Shown one piece after another: positions 26,215 through 34,626 of a stretch of 64,000 nt of DNA (positions within the stretch are counted from its first letter, which is position 1; each line of letters opens with the position of its first letter). Below the pieces are notes generated by a model. It did not search any database. It had not been told where the DNA came from and worked only from the letters and a program-made list of their open reading frames with translations. The DNA is from Streptomyces sp. NBC_00353 (GTDB lineage: Bacteria > Actinomycetota > Actinomycetes > Streptomycetales > Streptomycetaceae): positions 8,491,501-8,555,500 of the forward strand of contig NZ_CP107985.1 in assembly GCF_036108815.1 (NCBI RefSeq), in the 5' to 3' direction. A program made the position numbers and the translations under genes.

Positions 26215-27149
26215 CCTCCCCCGAAAACACCGGCCTGCTCCGCCCGCCCGCTCTCGGAGCAGGTGACCGGGTCGTCGTCACCGCCGCCTCGGGCGCGCCG
26301 CGCGCCGAGGACCTGGAGAAGGGCGTCGCGGCCCTGGAGAGTCTCGGCCTGATCGTCGACGTGCTGCCCTCGGCGCGCGCCGCCGGCGTCCCTCTCGACT
26401 ATCTCGCGGGCGATGACGCCACCCGCGCCGCCGACCTCACCACCGCACTCACCGACCCCCGCTACCGTGCCGTCTTCATGGCCCGCGGCGGATACGGCGC
26501 CCAACGCACCCTTGAGGGCGTCGACTTCGCTTCCCTGGGCACCCCCACGCCGCGTGTGCTCGTCGGCTACTCGGACGTCACCGCGCTCATCGAGGCGGTC
26601 TCGGTGCACCTGGGCTGGGTGTCGCTGTTCGGCCCGATGCCCGTCTCGGACGACTTCACCCCTGGTTCGTATGCCTTCGACTCCTTGGCCAGGACCCTTT
26701 TCACCCCGTCCGAGGCCACCCTTCTCACCTTCCCTGCGGCCCGCACCCTGGTGGGCGGCACGGCCGAGGGCATCACGCTCGGCGGCACCGCGAGCCTGCT
26801 CTGCTCCTCGCTCGCGACCCCCACCTCGCGCCCGGCACGCGGCGGCATCCTCTTCCTGGAGGACGTCGACGAGGAGCCGTACCGGCTGGACCGCATCCTC
26901 ACCCAGCTGCGCCGGTCCGGCTACCTCGACGGGGTCGCGGGCATCCTCTGCGGCACCTTCACCGGCTGCGGTGACCCGGCCGAGATCGACGCCCTGCTCA
27001 TCGACCGGCTCGGCGATCTCGGCGCCCCCGTCCTGGCCGGCGCCGACATCGGCCACGGCGTCCCGATGCAGACCTTCCCGGTCGGCGTCCGGGCCCGCCT
27101 CGACGCCGACGGGGGCACGCTCACCTTCGACGGACCGGTGCTCGCCTGA
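26211..27149 (+). CDS. S66 LD-carboxypeptidase (muramoyltetrapeptide carboxypeptidase family)
   Basis: 312 aa serine peptidase of the S66/LdcA family. The nucleophile is Ser in VGYSDVTAL (about 120), Glu is in FLEDVDEEPYRLDR (about 216) and His in IGHGVPMQTFPVG (about 284). LdcA removes the terminal D-Ala from the murein tetrapeptide. No signal peptide, so cytosolic, as required for recycling imported muropeptides. It is last in the operon, joined to the M20 gene by ATGA. The D-Ala it frees would be a natural input for the three genes before it. Confidence 0.92.
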   Translation: MTSPENTGLLRPPALGAGDRVVVTAASGAPRAEDLEKGVAALESLGLIVDVLPSARAAGVPLDYLAGDDATRAADLTTALTDPRYRAVFMARGGYGAQRTLEGVDFASLGTPTPRVLVGYSDVTALIEAVSVHLGWVSLFGPMPVSDDFTPGSYAFDSLARTLFTPSEATLLTFPAARTLVGGTAEGITLGGTASLLCSSLATPTSRPARGGILFLEDVDEEPYRLDRILTQLRRSGYLDGVAGILCGTFTGCGDPAEIDALLIDRLGDLGAPVLAGADIGHGVPMQTFPVGVRARLDADGGTLTFDGPVLA

Positions 27150-27322
27150 ACGGACCGACGGCGGTCAAGGTGCCCTTCGGGCGGTGGCCGGGAACATCGG
27201 ACGGAGAAGTGCAGAGGCGGCGGGGAGAAGAGTTCCTCGCCGCTTCGGCATGTCCTGACCAGGTCTGATCATTCGTCGGCGACCGCTGCACCGGACGCGA
27301 TACGGACCACCGCTCATTCAGT
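27150..27322. other. Intergenic stretch without a gene
   Basis: The first half of the 328-bp gap between the LD-carboxypeptidase and the XRE-cupin regulator. Apart from a 4-bp GCCC/GGGC mini-hairpin near 27170 I see no terminator, RNA or ORF with a ribosome site. The AT-rich regulatory part begins at about 27315. Confidence 0.4.
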
Positions 27323-27334
27323 TGAAGTTCTTCA
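27323..27334. promoter_or_regulatory. Operator candidate, first TGAAGnTCTTCA-type palindrome
   Basis: TGAAGTTCTTCA is a near-perfect dyad in an AT-rich block upstream of the XRE-cupin gene. A second copy starts 37 bp on. Probable autoregulatory site of the regulator (inference). Confidence 0.5.
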
Positions 27335-27359
27335 CTCTGAAGGGTTGTTTTCAATCTAG

Positions 27360-27371
27360 TGAAGCTCTTCA
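27360..27371. promoter_or_regulatory. Operator candidate, second TGAAGnTCTTCA-type palindrome
   Basis: TGAAGCTCTTCA differs from the first copy at one central base. Flanks are inverted relative to the first (one is preceded by T, the other followed by A), as for two dimers on one promoter. Confidence 0.5.
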
Positions 27372-27477
27372 ATATGACCAAGCCCGGGTCGCCGAGGCCG
27401 CACATGCTCCGCCGAAGCGCTTGTCGTTCCACGGCGAAGCTCCTTCCGTCCCCACGCCACTGAGGCAGGTCGAAGCT

Positions 27478-28086
27478 GTGAGTGACGCAACCTACGTACC
27501 CCAGGACGGTCAGCCGGATCTGGACGCGCTCGTCGCCACAGTGGGAATCCAGATCAAGGCACTGCGCAAGCAGGCCGGTTACACCCTCGACGACCTCAGC
27601 CGAGGATCCGGTGTGAGTACCGGCCTCATCAGTCAGATCGAACGAGGCAAGGGCAATCCGTCCTTTGCCACCCTGGTCCAGATCGCGCACGGGCTGGACA
27701 TCCCCATCGGCAGGCTCTTCCACCTGACCGAACAGATCAGCCCCGTGGTGCGGCGTGCCGAACGGCGCGCTCTCGATTTCCACGGCACCGATGGACCCGA
27801 CGACGCCAGCTACGAGCTGCTCACCCCTACGCTGAACGGCGCGCTCGAGGTCCTCTGGGTCGAGACCCAGCCGGGGCATGACACCAGCAGCACCCCCTTC
27901 CGCCACAACGGCGAAGAGTTCGGGATCGTCCTCTCCGGCGTCAAGGACGTCTATCTCGACGGCGTCCGGCACCGGCTCGAGGCCGGCGACTCGATCACGT
28001 ACTCGTCGAGCGTCCCGCACTGGTACGCCAACCCCGGCGACGAGCCGTCCACTTCCGTCTGGGTCATCACCCCGCCCAGCTGGTAG
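27478..28086 (+). CDS. XRE-family regulator with cupin domain
   Basis: 202 aa. The helix-turn-helix is at about 20-78 (LDDLSRGSGVSTGLISQIER) and the cupin_2 domain at about 120-200 (HNGEEFGIVLSGV). GTG at 27478 follows GAGGCAGG at 8 bases; longer in-frame ATG or GTG codons fall inside the promoter palindromes. It precedes the seven-gene catabolic operon in the same direction and most likely controls it, with the cupin sensing a pathway acid or CoA-free intermediate (inference). A different protein from the XRE-cupin regulator at 14129. Confidence 0.9.
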   Translation: MSDATYVPQDGQPDLDALVATVGIQIKALRKQAGYTLDDLSRGSGVSTGLISQIERGKGNPSFATLVQIAHGLDIPIGRLFHLTEQISPVVRRAERRALDFHGTDGPDDASYELLTPTLNGALEVLWVETQPGHDTSSTPFRHNGEEFGIVLSGVKDVYLDGVRHRLEAGDSITYSSSVPHWYANPGDEPSTSVWVITPPSW

Positions 28087-28148
28087 GCCCCGGCCTCCGC
28101 CGTACTCCGCTCCCTCAACGCCCCGGCCGTCGGCCCGGGCGCAGGTCC

Positions 28149-28168
28149 CGCACGGCCTGAGCCGTGCG
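28149..28168 (+). terminator. Hairpin in leader of the transporter gene
   Basis: A perfect 8-bp stem (CGCACGGC/GCCGTGCG) with a 4-base loop and a short following T-run, between the regulator stop and the MFS start. It could terminate the regulator transcript or attenuate the operon. Confidence 0.5.
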
Positions 28169-28193
28169 CCTTTCACTGCGAGGTGCCCCCGCT

Positions 28194-29510
28194 ATGGCAT
28201 CGCTCCACGAAAGATCAGCTACCGCAGTCCGTACTCCCCTCTCCCAGCGGCGCGCACTGCTGGCCCTCGGCGGCGGCAACGCCGTCGAGTGGTACGACTG
28301 GATGGTCTACGGCCTGCTCGCGTCCTCCATAGGACCGCAGTTCTTCCCCTCCACCGACGACCTGTCATCCACCATGTCCGCCCTGGCCGTCTTCGCGGTG
28401 GGGTTCGCCGCCCGGCCACTGGGCGCCATCGTGTTCGGCACCCTGGCCGACCGGCTGGGCAGGCGGCTGGTCATGCTGCTGTCCATCGGATCGATGGTCC
28501 TCACCACCACCGTCATCGCAGTGCTGCCCACCCACGCGGTCATCGGCGTGTGGGCAGGCGTGATCCTCCTCGCCTGCCGGATCCTGCAAGGGCTGTCCAC
28601 CGGCATCGAGGCACCGCTCAACTCCGCCTACATCGTGGAGATGGCGCCGGAGGGCCGCACCGCCCGCTTCGGCAGCATCATCAGCATCTACGTCCAGGTC
28701 GGCATCGTTGCGGCGTCACTGGTCTGCTTCCTCACCAGCGAGGCCGTCGGCCCCGAGGTCATGGGTGACTGGGGCTGGCGCATCCCGTTCGTGATCGGCG
28801 CGTTGGGCGGCCTCTTCTTCCTCTGGCTGCGCCGTTCCCTGCCGGAGACCCTGCACACCGCGGCCGAGGCCGCGGACCCCGACACCACCGGGAAGCCCCG
28901 GAAGACGAGGGAGGTGTGGGCAGAGGTCGCCCACCACAAGCTGGCGCTGCTCACCATCATCTTCGTCGTCGCGGCCGCCCAGGCGATCAACTACACCTGG
29001 ACCACCGGGCTGCCCAACCTGGCCCGCTCCGCATACGCGGAGGACCCCAGCACCGTGTTCGCGGTGACCACCCTGTCGGGTGTGGTCGTCGGCGCGCTCT
29101 ACCCGCTGGTCGGCCGGCTCGCCGACCGGAAGCGGATCTCGCGGACGTTCATCGTCACTCGCCTCGCGGTCGTCCCCCTGGTGTTCGTCGTCCTCGCCTA
29201 CCAGGGCAAGGGGATGACCACCTTCGCCCTCGTGATGCTGGTGGGCGCCCCGGTACTGGCCTTCACGATGGGCCTCTACAACACGGTGTCCGCCACCTTG
29301 ATGCCGACGAGCTGTCGCGTCACCGGCGTCGGTCTCGGCTACGCAGTCGGCGTCGCCGGCTTCGGCGGCACCGCCCCGTACGTCCTGCTGTGGCTGCAGG
29401 ACGCCGGCGCCGGATGGGCCTTCCCCGTCTACGTCGCTGTGCTGTGCCTGCTCAGCGTTCTGCTCTACATGCTCGCCTTCCGCCGCGGTTCCGTTCGCGC
29501 CGGAAGCTGA
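28194..29510 (+). CDS. MFS transporter, metabolite:H+ symporter (MHS) type
   Basis: 438 aa with about 12 membrane helices. The opening GGGNAVEWYDWMVYG (about 26-40) and the loop motif ADRLGRRLVMLLSIGSM (about 84) are typical of the MHS family, which imports organic acids such as citrate, ketoglutarate, shikimate, tricarballylate or betaines by proton symport. ATG at 28194 has GAGGTG upstream; the alternative GTG at 28164 lies in a hairpin. It heads the catabolic operon, so it presumably imports its carboxylate substrate. Confidence 0.9.
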   Translation: MASLHERSATAVRTPLSQRRALLALGGGNAVEWYDWMVYGLLASSIGPQFFPSTDDLSSTMSALAVFAVGFAARPLGAIVFGTLADRLGRRLVMLLSIGSMVLTTTVIAVLPTHAVIGVWAGVILLACRILQGLSTGIEAPLNSAYIVEMAPEGRTARFGSIISIYVQVGIVAASLVCFLTSEAVGPEVMGDWGWRIPFVIGALGGLFFLWLRRSLPETLHTAAEAADPDTTGKPRKTREVWAEVAHHKLALLTIIFVVAAAQAINYTWTTGLPNLARSAYAEDPSTVFAVTTLSGVVVGALYPLVGRLADRKRISRTFIVTRLAVVPLVFVVLAYQGKGMTTFALVMLVGAPVLAFTMGLYNTVSATLMPTSCRVTGVGLGYAVGVAGFGGTAPYVLLWLQDAGAGWAFPVYVAVLCLLSVLLYMLAFRRGSVRAGS

Positions 29511-29523
29511 AAGGAGTCCCACC

Positions 29524-30915
29524 ATGTCCACAACAGCCGCGCCGTCCGGCGCACTTGTCCACGGACAGTCCGTCACACTTGACGCCGTCGAGGCGCCGGT
29601 CGTCCGGCGTTCGGACGTGGTCGTGGTCGGCGGAGGCCCCGCCGGTGTGAGCGCCGCGGTCTCCGCCGCCCGCAGCGGGGCGAGCGTGACACTGCTGGAG
29701 CGCTACTCGGCGCTCGGCGGACTCGCCTCCGGCGGCATGGTCCTCGTCCTGGACGACATGATCAACGGCAACGAGATCACGGTCACCGGCATCGTCGACG
29801 AGTACGTCGAGCGGATGGCCAAGCTGGGACTCGCGGTCTACCCGCCGGCCGAGGAGCGCGTCTCCTCCCAGGAGATGTGGAACAAGTGGGGCCGCTGGGG
29901 GGCATTCGACTTCCACTCCCACACCAGCCCCAAGCCGATCTGCTACGCGGTCGCCTTCGACCCCGACGGCTGGAAGCGCGTCTCCAACGACCTCGTCCGC
30001 GAGAGCGGGGTCGACCTCCGGCTGCACAGCTGGTTCTCGCGGCCGATCGTCCAGGACGGGGCGGTCAAGGGCGTCGTCTGCGAGACCAAGTCCGGTCCGC
30101 AGGCGGTCATGGGCGATGTCGTCATCGACACCACCGGTGACATCGACGTGGCCTCCCGCGCCGGCGCCACGTACGACAAGGACAACTACCTCGTCACCCT
30201 GGTCTTCCGGCTCGGCGGCGTGGACACCGCGGCCGCGGAGCGATTCGAGCAGGAGAACCCGCGGGAGGCCCGCGCGATCAACCGCAAGATCAAGCGGCTG
30301 CTCGGCGGCGCCTGGGAGCTGTGGTGGCTCAAGACGCCCGTACCCGGCGTGGTGTGGTGCAACGCGCCGCACATGACCGGCTTCGACGGCACCGACCCGG
30401 AGTCGCTCACCGAGGCCGAGTTCGAGGCGCGGGGCCGTATCGGCAACGTGCTCGACCACATCAGGTCGGACCTGCCGGGCTTCGAGAGTGCGTATCTGCT
30501 CGATGTCGCCGAGCAGATGGGTGTCCGTCAGACCCGTCTGCTGCAGGGCGAGTACGTCGTCACCAAGGACGATGTCACGTCCCGTCGCCACTTCGCCGAC
30601 AGCGTCTCGCGCGGCCGTGACTACTACACGCCGTACCGCTCGCTCCTGCCGCGCGGCGTCGACCAGTTGCTGGTCGCCGGCCGCCACTACTCGGCCACTC
30701 CCGAGGCACAGCGCATCTCGCGCGAGATTCCGCCCTGCATGGCCATGGGCCAGGCCGCCGGTATCGCCGCGGCGACCGCGGTCGAACAGGGCGTGCTGGT
30801 ACGGGACGTCGACCCGGCCGTGATCCAGAGCCGGATGCGCGACCAGGGCGCCGACCCGGGCGACATCCCCGCCGGGAACGCGACCGTCGACGCAACCATG
30901 GAGGCCCGCGCATGA
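29524..30915 (+). CDS. FAD-dependent oxidoreductase (FAD_oxidored type)
   Basis: 463 aa flavoprotein. The Rossmann FAD motif VVVVGGGPAGVSAA is at about 35-48 with the acidic residue of the second strand in LLERY, and a C-terminal GQAAGIAAATA segment closes the flavin site (about 424). It resembles the PF12831 flavoproteins acting on carboxylates. AAGGAG precedes the ATG. It overlaps the CoA-transferase by ATGA. As the first enzyme after the transporter it probably oxidises or desaturates the imported substrate; the substrate is unknown. Confidence 0.87.
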   Translation: MSTTAAPSGALVHGQSVTLDAVEAPVVRRSDVVVVGGGPAGVSAAVSAARSGASVTLLERYSALGGLASGGMVLVLDDMINGNEITVTGIVDEYVERMAKLGLAVYPPAEERVSSQEMWNKWGRWGAFDFHSHTSPKPICYAVAFDPDGWKRVSNDLVRESGVDLRLHSWFSRPIVQDGAVKGVVCETKSGPQAVMGDVVIDTTGDIDVASRAGATYDKDNYLVTLVFRLGGVDTAAAERFEQENPREARAINRKIKRLLGGAWELWWLKTPVPGVVWCNAPHMTGFDGTDPESLTEAEFEARGRIGNVLDHIRSDLPGFESAYLLDVAEQMGVRQTRLLQGEYVVTKDDVTSRRHFADSVSRGRDYYTPYRSLLPRGVDQLLVAGRHYSATPEAQRISREIPPCMAMGQAAGIAAATAVEQGVLVRDVDPAVIQSRMRDQGADPGDIPAGNATVDATMEARA

Positions 30916-32099
30916 GCACCGTACAGCCGCTGAGCGGCATCACCGTCGTCGATTTCACCCAGGTCTTCATGGGCCCGTCGTGCACGCAGTTGCTCGGCGA
31001 CTACGGCGCAGATGTGATCAAGGTGGAGCGGCCCGGTACGGGCGACATCGCCCGTACCTCGATTCCGGACCCGGCGGGCCTGGACAATCCCATCTTCCTG
31101 TCGATCAACCGCAACAAGCGGAGCATCAGTATCGACACCCGTACCGAGGAGGGCCTCAAGGCCGTCCAGGAGCTGGTGCGCGGCGCCGATGTCGTGGTCA
31201 GCAACTTCCGGGCCGGTGTGATGGAGCGTCTCGGCCTCGGTTACGAGGCGCTCCGGGAACTGAGTCCGCGGATCATCTGGGCATCCGGAACCGGCTTCGG
31301 CACCTCGGGGCCTTACGCGCACAAGGGCGGCCAGGACGCCATCGCCCAGGCGTACAGCGGTGTGATGTGGCGCCGGGTCGCCGACGACGACCCCGTGACG
31401 CTCTACCCGACGACGCTGTGCGACTACACCACCGGCATGCACCTGCTCCAGGGCATCCTGCTCGCCCTGCTGCATCGGGACCGGACGGGGGAGGGGCAGA
31501 AGGTCGAGGTGTCGATGTACGACTCCATGCTCCACATGCAGATGCAGGAGGCGTGCCAGCAGCTCAACCGCGGATCCGAGATCAACTGGGCCGCCATGCC
31601 GCTCACCGCCGTGCTTCCCACCAGCGACGGTGCACTGATCATGGTCGGCGGCTTCAAGGCCAACCCGCTGCACCACATCAGCCGCGCCCTGGAGCTCGAC
31701 GAGGACCTGGGCGAGCGCGCCGAGTTCGACACCCTCGAGAAGCAGTTCACCCACAGGCCCGAGCTGCAGCGCATCTTCGCCGAGGCGGTCACAGGAAAAT
31801 CCACCGACTACTGGGTCAAGCGCCTGGAGGAGGAGGACATCCTCTGCGCCCCGGTGCGGAGTCTGGAGCAGACGCTGGACGACGAACAGACCGCGGTCAA
31901 CAACATGATCGTCGAGATGGACCACCCGGTCGCGGGCCGCATCCGCGCGCTCAACGCGCCGATCCACCTGTCCGAGGGCGCGGCCACCGTCCGCCGGGTG
32001 CCGCCGCAGCTGGGCGAGCACGGCGAGGAGATCCTCGGCGAACTCGGCTACGACACGCAGCAGATAGCGGTACTGCGCGAGAAGGGCATCCTGCGATGA
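30912..32099 (+). CDS. Family III CoA-transferase (CaiB/BaiF)
   Basis: 395 aa. The start PLSGITVVDFTQVFMGPSC and the segment VIKVERPGTGD (about 36-47) are characteristic of CaiB/BaiF enzymes, as is the ISINRNKRSISID-like stretch near 70. They transfer CoA from an acyl-CoA donor to a carboxylate. It overlaps the enoyl-CoA hydratase by ATGA, suggesting that the CoA ester made here is the hydratase substrate. Confidence 0.92.
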   Translation: MSTVQPLSGITVVDFTQVFMGPSCTQLLGDYGADVIKVERPGTGDIARTSIPDPAGLDNPIFLSINRNKRSISIDTRTEEGLKAVQELVRGADVVVSNFRAGVMERLGLGYEALRELSPRIIWASGTGFGTSGPYAHKGGQDAIAQAYSGVMWRRVADDDPVTLYPTTLCDYTTGMHLLQGILLALLHRDRTGEGQKVEVSMYDSMLHMQMQEACQQLNRGSEINWAAMPLTAVLPTSDGALIMVGGFKANPLHHISRALELDEDLGERAEFDTLEKQFTHRPELQRIFAEAVTGKSTDYWVKRLEEEDILCAPVRSLEQTLDDEQTAVNNMIVEMDHPVAGRIRALNAPIHLSEGAATVRRVPPQLGEHGEEILGELGYDTQQIAVLREKGILR

Positions 32100-32893
32100 G
32101 CGGCGCGTACACCGACGAGGTGCGCTACGAGCGCGACGGGCACGTCGCCCGGGTCACCATCAGCCGCCCCAAGGTGCTCAACGCCGTCGACGCCAAGACA
32201 CTGGTCCGGCTGAACGAGATCTGGGCCGAGATCGAGGCCGACCGGGAGGTCCGCGTCGTCGTGGTCACCGGCGACGGCGACCGGGCGTTCTGCGTCGGCG
32301 CCGACATGTCCGCCGACGCGGTCGACAAGACCGGCCTGCAGTACTGGGCCGACCTCGACCCCAACGGCTTCGGCGGCCTGAGCCTGCGCACCAGCCTCGA
32401 CGTCCCGGTCATCGCCCGGGTCAACGGCTACGCGCTCGGCGGCGGCATGGAGATGGTGCTCGGCTGCGACATCGTCGTGGCCGCCGAGAGTGCCAGGTTC
32501 GGCCTCACCGAACCGCGGGTCGGCCGTATTCCGCTCGACGGCGGCGTCTTCCGGCTCGTCCGCCGGCTGCAGCACACTCAGGCCATGGGACTGCTGCTCA
32601 CCGGCCGCAAGGTGCCCGCGGCGGAACTGCACCGCATGGGGCTGGTCAACGAGGTCGTACCGGCCGGGGAGCTGGACGAGGCCGTCGACCGCTGGGTCGC
32701 CGACATCCTCGCCTGTGCCCCCACGTCGCTGCGCGCCATCAAGCAGATGGTGCAGCGCACCGAGCACCTGTCGGCGCGGGAGGCCCACGCGATGCGGCTG
32801 CCCGCCCTCACCGAGGCGCTGGACAGCGAGGACGGCAAGGAGGGCGTGCTCGCCTTCCAGGAGAAGCGCCCGCCCGTCTGGCCGGGCCGGTAA
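32096..32893 (+). CDS. Enoyl-CoA hydratase/isomerase
   Basis: 265 aa crotonase. Oxyanion-hole segments are AFCVGADMS (about 64-72) and YALGGGMEMVLGCD (about 111-124). Both catalytic glutamates of the hydratase type are present, one in GGGME and one in LTEPRVG, so hydration is favoured over simple isomerisation. It ends FQEKRPPVWPGR, as in ordinary hydratases. The CoA-transferase/hydratase pairing resembles CaiB/CaiD of carnitine metabolism in form only. Confidence 0.92.
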   Translation: MSGAYTDEVRYERDGHVARVTISRPKVLNAVDAKTLVRLNEIWAEIEADREVRVVVVTGDGDRAFCVGADMSADAVDKTGLQYWADLDPNGFGGLSLRTSLDVPVIARVNGYALGGGMEMVLGCDIVVAAESARFGLTEPRVGRIPLDGGVFRLVRRLQHTQAMGLLLTGRKVPAAELHRMGLVNEVVPAGELDEAVDRWVADILACAPTSLRAIKQMVQRTEHLSAREAHAMRLPALTEALDSEDGKEGVLAFQEKRPPVWPGR

Positions 32894-32906
32894 AGGAGAG
32901 CAACTC

Positions 32907-33812
32907 ATGGTCGATAATTTGTCCTCCGGCGTCTGGGGAGTGGTCGCCACACCGTTCCTCGGCTCCGCCCTTGAGGTCGACGGGACCAGCCTGTCCCGGC
33001 TGGTGAAGCACTACGAGGGGATCGGTGTCACCGGCCTCACCGTGCTCGGCGTCTTCGGCGAGGCCGCCCGGCTGTCCGCCGAGGAGCGCCGCAGGGTGCT
33101 CGAGGTGGTTGCCTCATCCGTGGAACTGCCGCTCGTGGTCGGTGTCACCGGACTCGCCACGGCGCCGGTGATCGAGGAGGCCCGGCTGGTACGCGAGGTG
33201 GTCGGGGACCGCCTCGCCGGGCTCATGGTCCAGGTCAACTCCCCGGACCCGCGCGTCGTCGCCGCACACCTGAACGCCGTGCACGACGCCACCGGCGCCG
33301 GGATCGTGGTCCAGGACTACCCGGAGGCCAGCAAGGTCGCCATCCGTACGGCCGACCTGGTCCGCGCCGTACAGGCAGTCCCCTCGGCGGTCGGCGTGAA
33401 GGCCGAGGCACCGCCGACACCGGCGGCCGTCGCGGTCCTCACCGCCGAGCTCGACGTGCCCGTCTTCGGCGGCCTCGGCGGGCTGGGTCTGCTGGACGAG
33501 CTGGCGGCCGGGGCCGCCGGCGCGATGACCGGCTTCTCCTGCCCGGAGGGCCTGGTCGCCTGCGTCGACGCCTGGCTCAGCGGCGGTTACGACGCCGCCC
33601 GCGAGGCTTACCTGCCGTATCTTCCGCTGGTCAATTTCGAGGCCCAGGCGGGAATCGGACTGGCCGTCCGCAAGGAAGCGATCCGGCGCCGCGGGCTGGT
33701 CATGGAGTCCGGCGTCAGGCCGCCGGCCGCTGCCATGCCGGAGTCGCTCGTCCCGCAGCTGGAGCGGCATCTGGGGCCGGCCCTGGCCGCGGTGCAGAAG
33801 GAGGTGCGGTGA
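32907..33812 (+). CDS. Dihydrodipicolinate synthase-superfamily lyase/aldolase
   Basis: 301 aa class I aldolase-type TIM barrel. The Schiff-base Lys165 is in GVKAEA and Tyr138 in VVQDYPEAS. The usual GTTGE loop reads GVFGE (48-52), so the Thr pair that relays protons in DHDPS is replaced by Val-Phe, excluding a standard DapA. It may cleave or dehydrate a 2-oxo acid. AAGGAG precedes the ATG, and the 3' end overlaps the SDR by GTGA. Confidence 0.88.
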   Translation: MVDNLSSGVWGVVATPFLGSALEVDGTSLSRLVKHYEGIGVTGLTVLGVFGEAARLSAEERRRVLEVVASSVELPLVVGVTGLATAPVIEEARLVREVVGDRLAGLMVQVNSPDPRVVAAHLNAVHDATGAGIVVQDYPEASKVAIRTADLVRAVQAVPSAVGVKAEAPPTPAAVAVLTAELDVPVFGGLGGLGLLDELAAGAAGAMTGFSCPEGLVACVDAWLSGGYDAAREAYLPYLPLVNFEAQAGIGLAVRKEAIRRRGLVMESGVRPPAAAMPESLVPQLERHLGPALAAVQKEVR

Positions 33813-34591
33813 TGGATCTCGGAATCCGTGGCCGTACCGCTGTGGTCGCCGCCTCCACCGGTGGTCTCGGCCGCGCGGTGGCCGAGGCGCTCGCGGCCGA
33901 GGGAGCCGCCGTCGTCGTCGCCGGACGGCGCGGTGACCTGGCCGAGAAGATCGCCGCCGGGCTGCCCGAGGCCGAGGGCGTCCAGGCCGACCTCACGGCA
34001 CCGGACGGGCCGCGTGAACTGATCGAGGCCGCCCGCGAGGCGTACGGCGACCCGGACATCCTGGTGCTCAACGGCCCGGGCCCGAAGCCCGGCCGCGCCG
34101 TCGACCTCGACGGCGCCGGCACGGACCTCGGATCGGCCGTGGACTCGCTCCTGCTGGCCCAACAACGTCTGGTGGCACAGGTGCTGCCCGGCATGCGGCA
34201 GCGCGGCTGGGGACGGATCCTCGCCATCGGCTCCAGCGGTGTCGCCGAGCCGCTGGCCGGTCTGGTGCTGTCCAACGCCGGCCGGGCCGCCCTCGCGGCC
34301 TACCTCAAGACCCTCGCAGCCGAGGTCGCCCGCGACGAAGTCACCGTCAACCTGCTGCTGCCGGGCCGGATCGCCACCGACCGGGTCGCCCGGCTGGACG
34401 CCGCGCGCGCCGAGCGGGAGCAGCGTCCGGTCGCGGACGTCGCGGCCGACTCCCGGGCCGCCATCCCCGCCGGGCGGTACGGCACCCCGGAGGAGTTCGC
34501 CGCGGCGGCGGCCTTCCTTTGCGGCGCGCCCGCCTCGTACGTCACCGGAACGGCACTCCGGTGCGACGGCGGCCTCGTCCGCAGCCTGTGA
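33809..34591 (+). CDS. SDR-family oxidoreductase, atypical active site
   Basis: 260 aa short-chain dehydrogenase. The nucleotide motif ASTGGLGRA is at about 15-23. Ser of the tetrad is visible (AIGSSGVAE) but the expected YxxxK is absent: that helix reads LSNAGRAALAAYLKTLA. This matches a known FabG-like subgroup lacking the classical Tyr/Lys pair. GTG at 33809 and ATG at 33812 are both behind GGAGG; the first overlaps the previous stop by GTGA. Probably acts on a hydroxy- or oxo-acid of the pathway. Confidence 0.85.
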   Translation: MMDLGIRGRTAVVAASTGGLGRAVAEALAAEGAAVVVAGRRGDLAEKIAAGLPEAEGVQADLTAPDGPRELIEAAREAYGDPDILVLNGPGPKPGRAVDLDGAGTDLGSAVDSLLLAQQRLVAQVLPGMRQRGWGRILAIGSSGVAEPLAGLVLSNAGRAALAAYLKTLAAEVARDEVTVNLLLPGRIATDRVARLDAARAEREQRPVADVAADSRAAIPAGRYGTPEEFAAAAAFLCGAPASYVTGTALRCDGGLVRSL

Positions 34592-34626
34592 CCGGCCGGA
34601 ACCCACCCGATGAAGGACCACAATTC

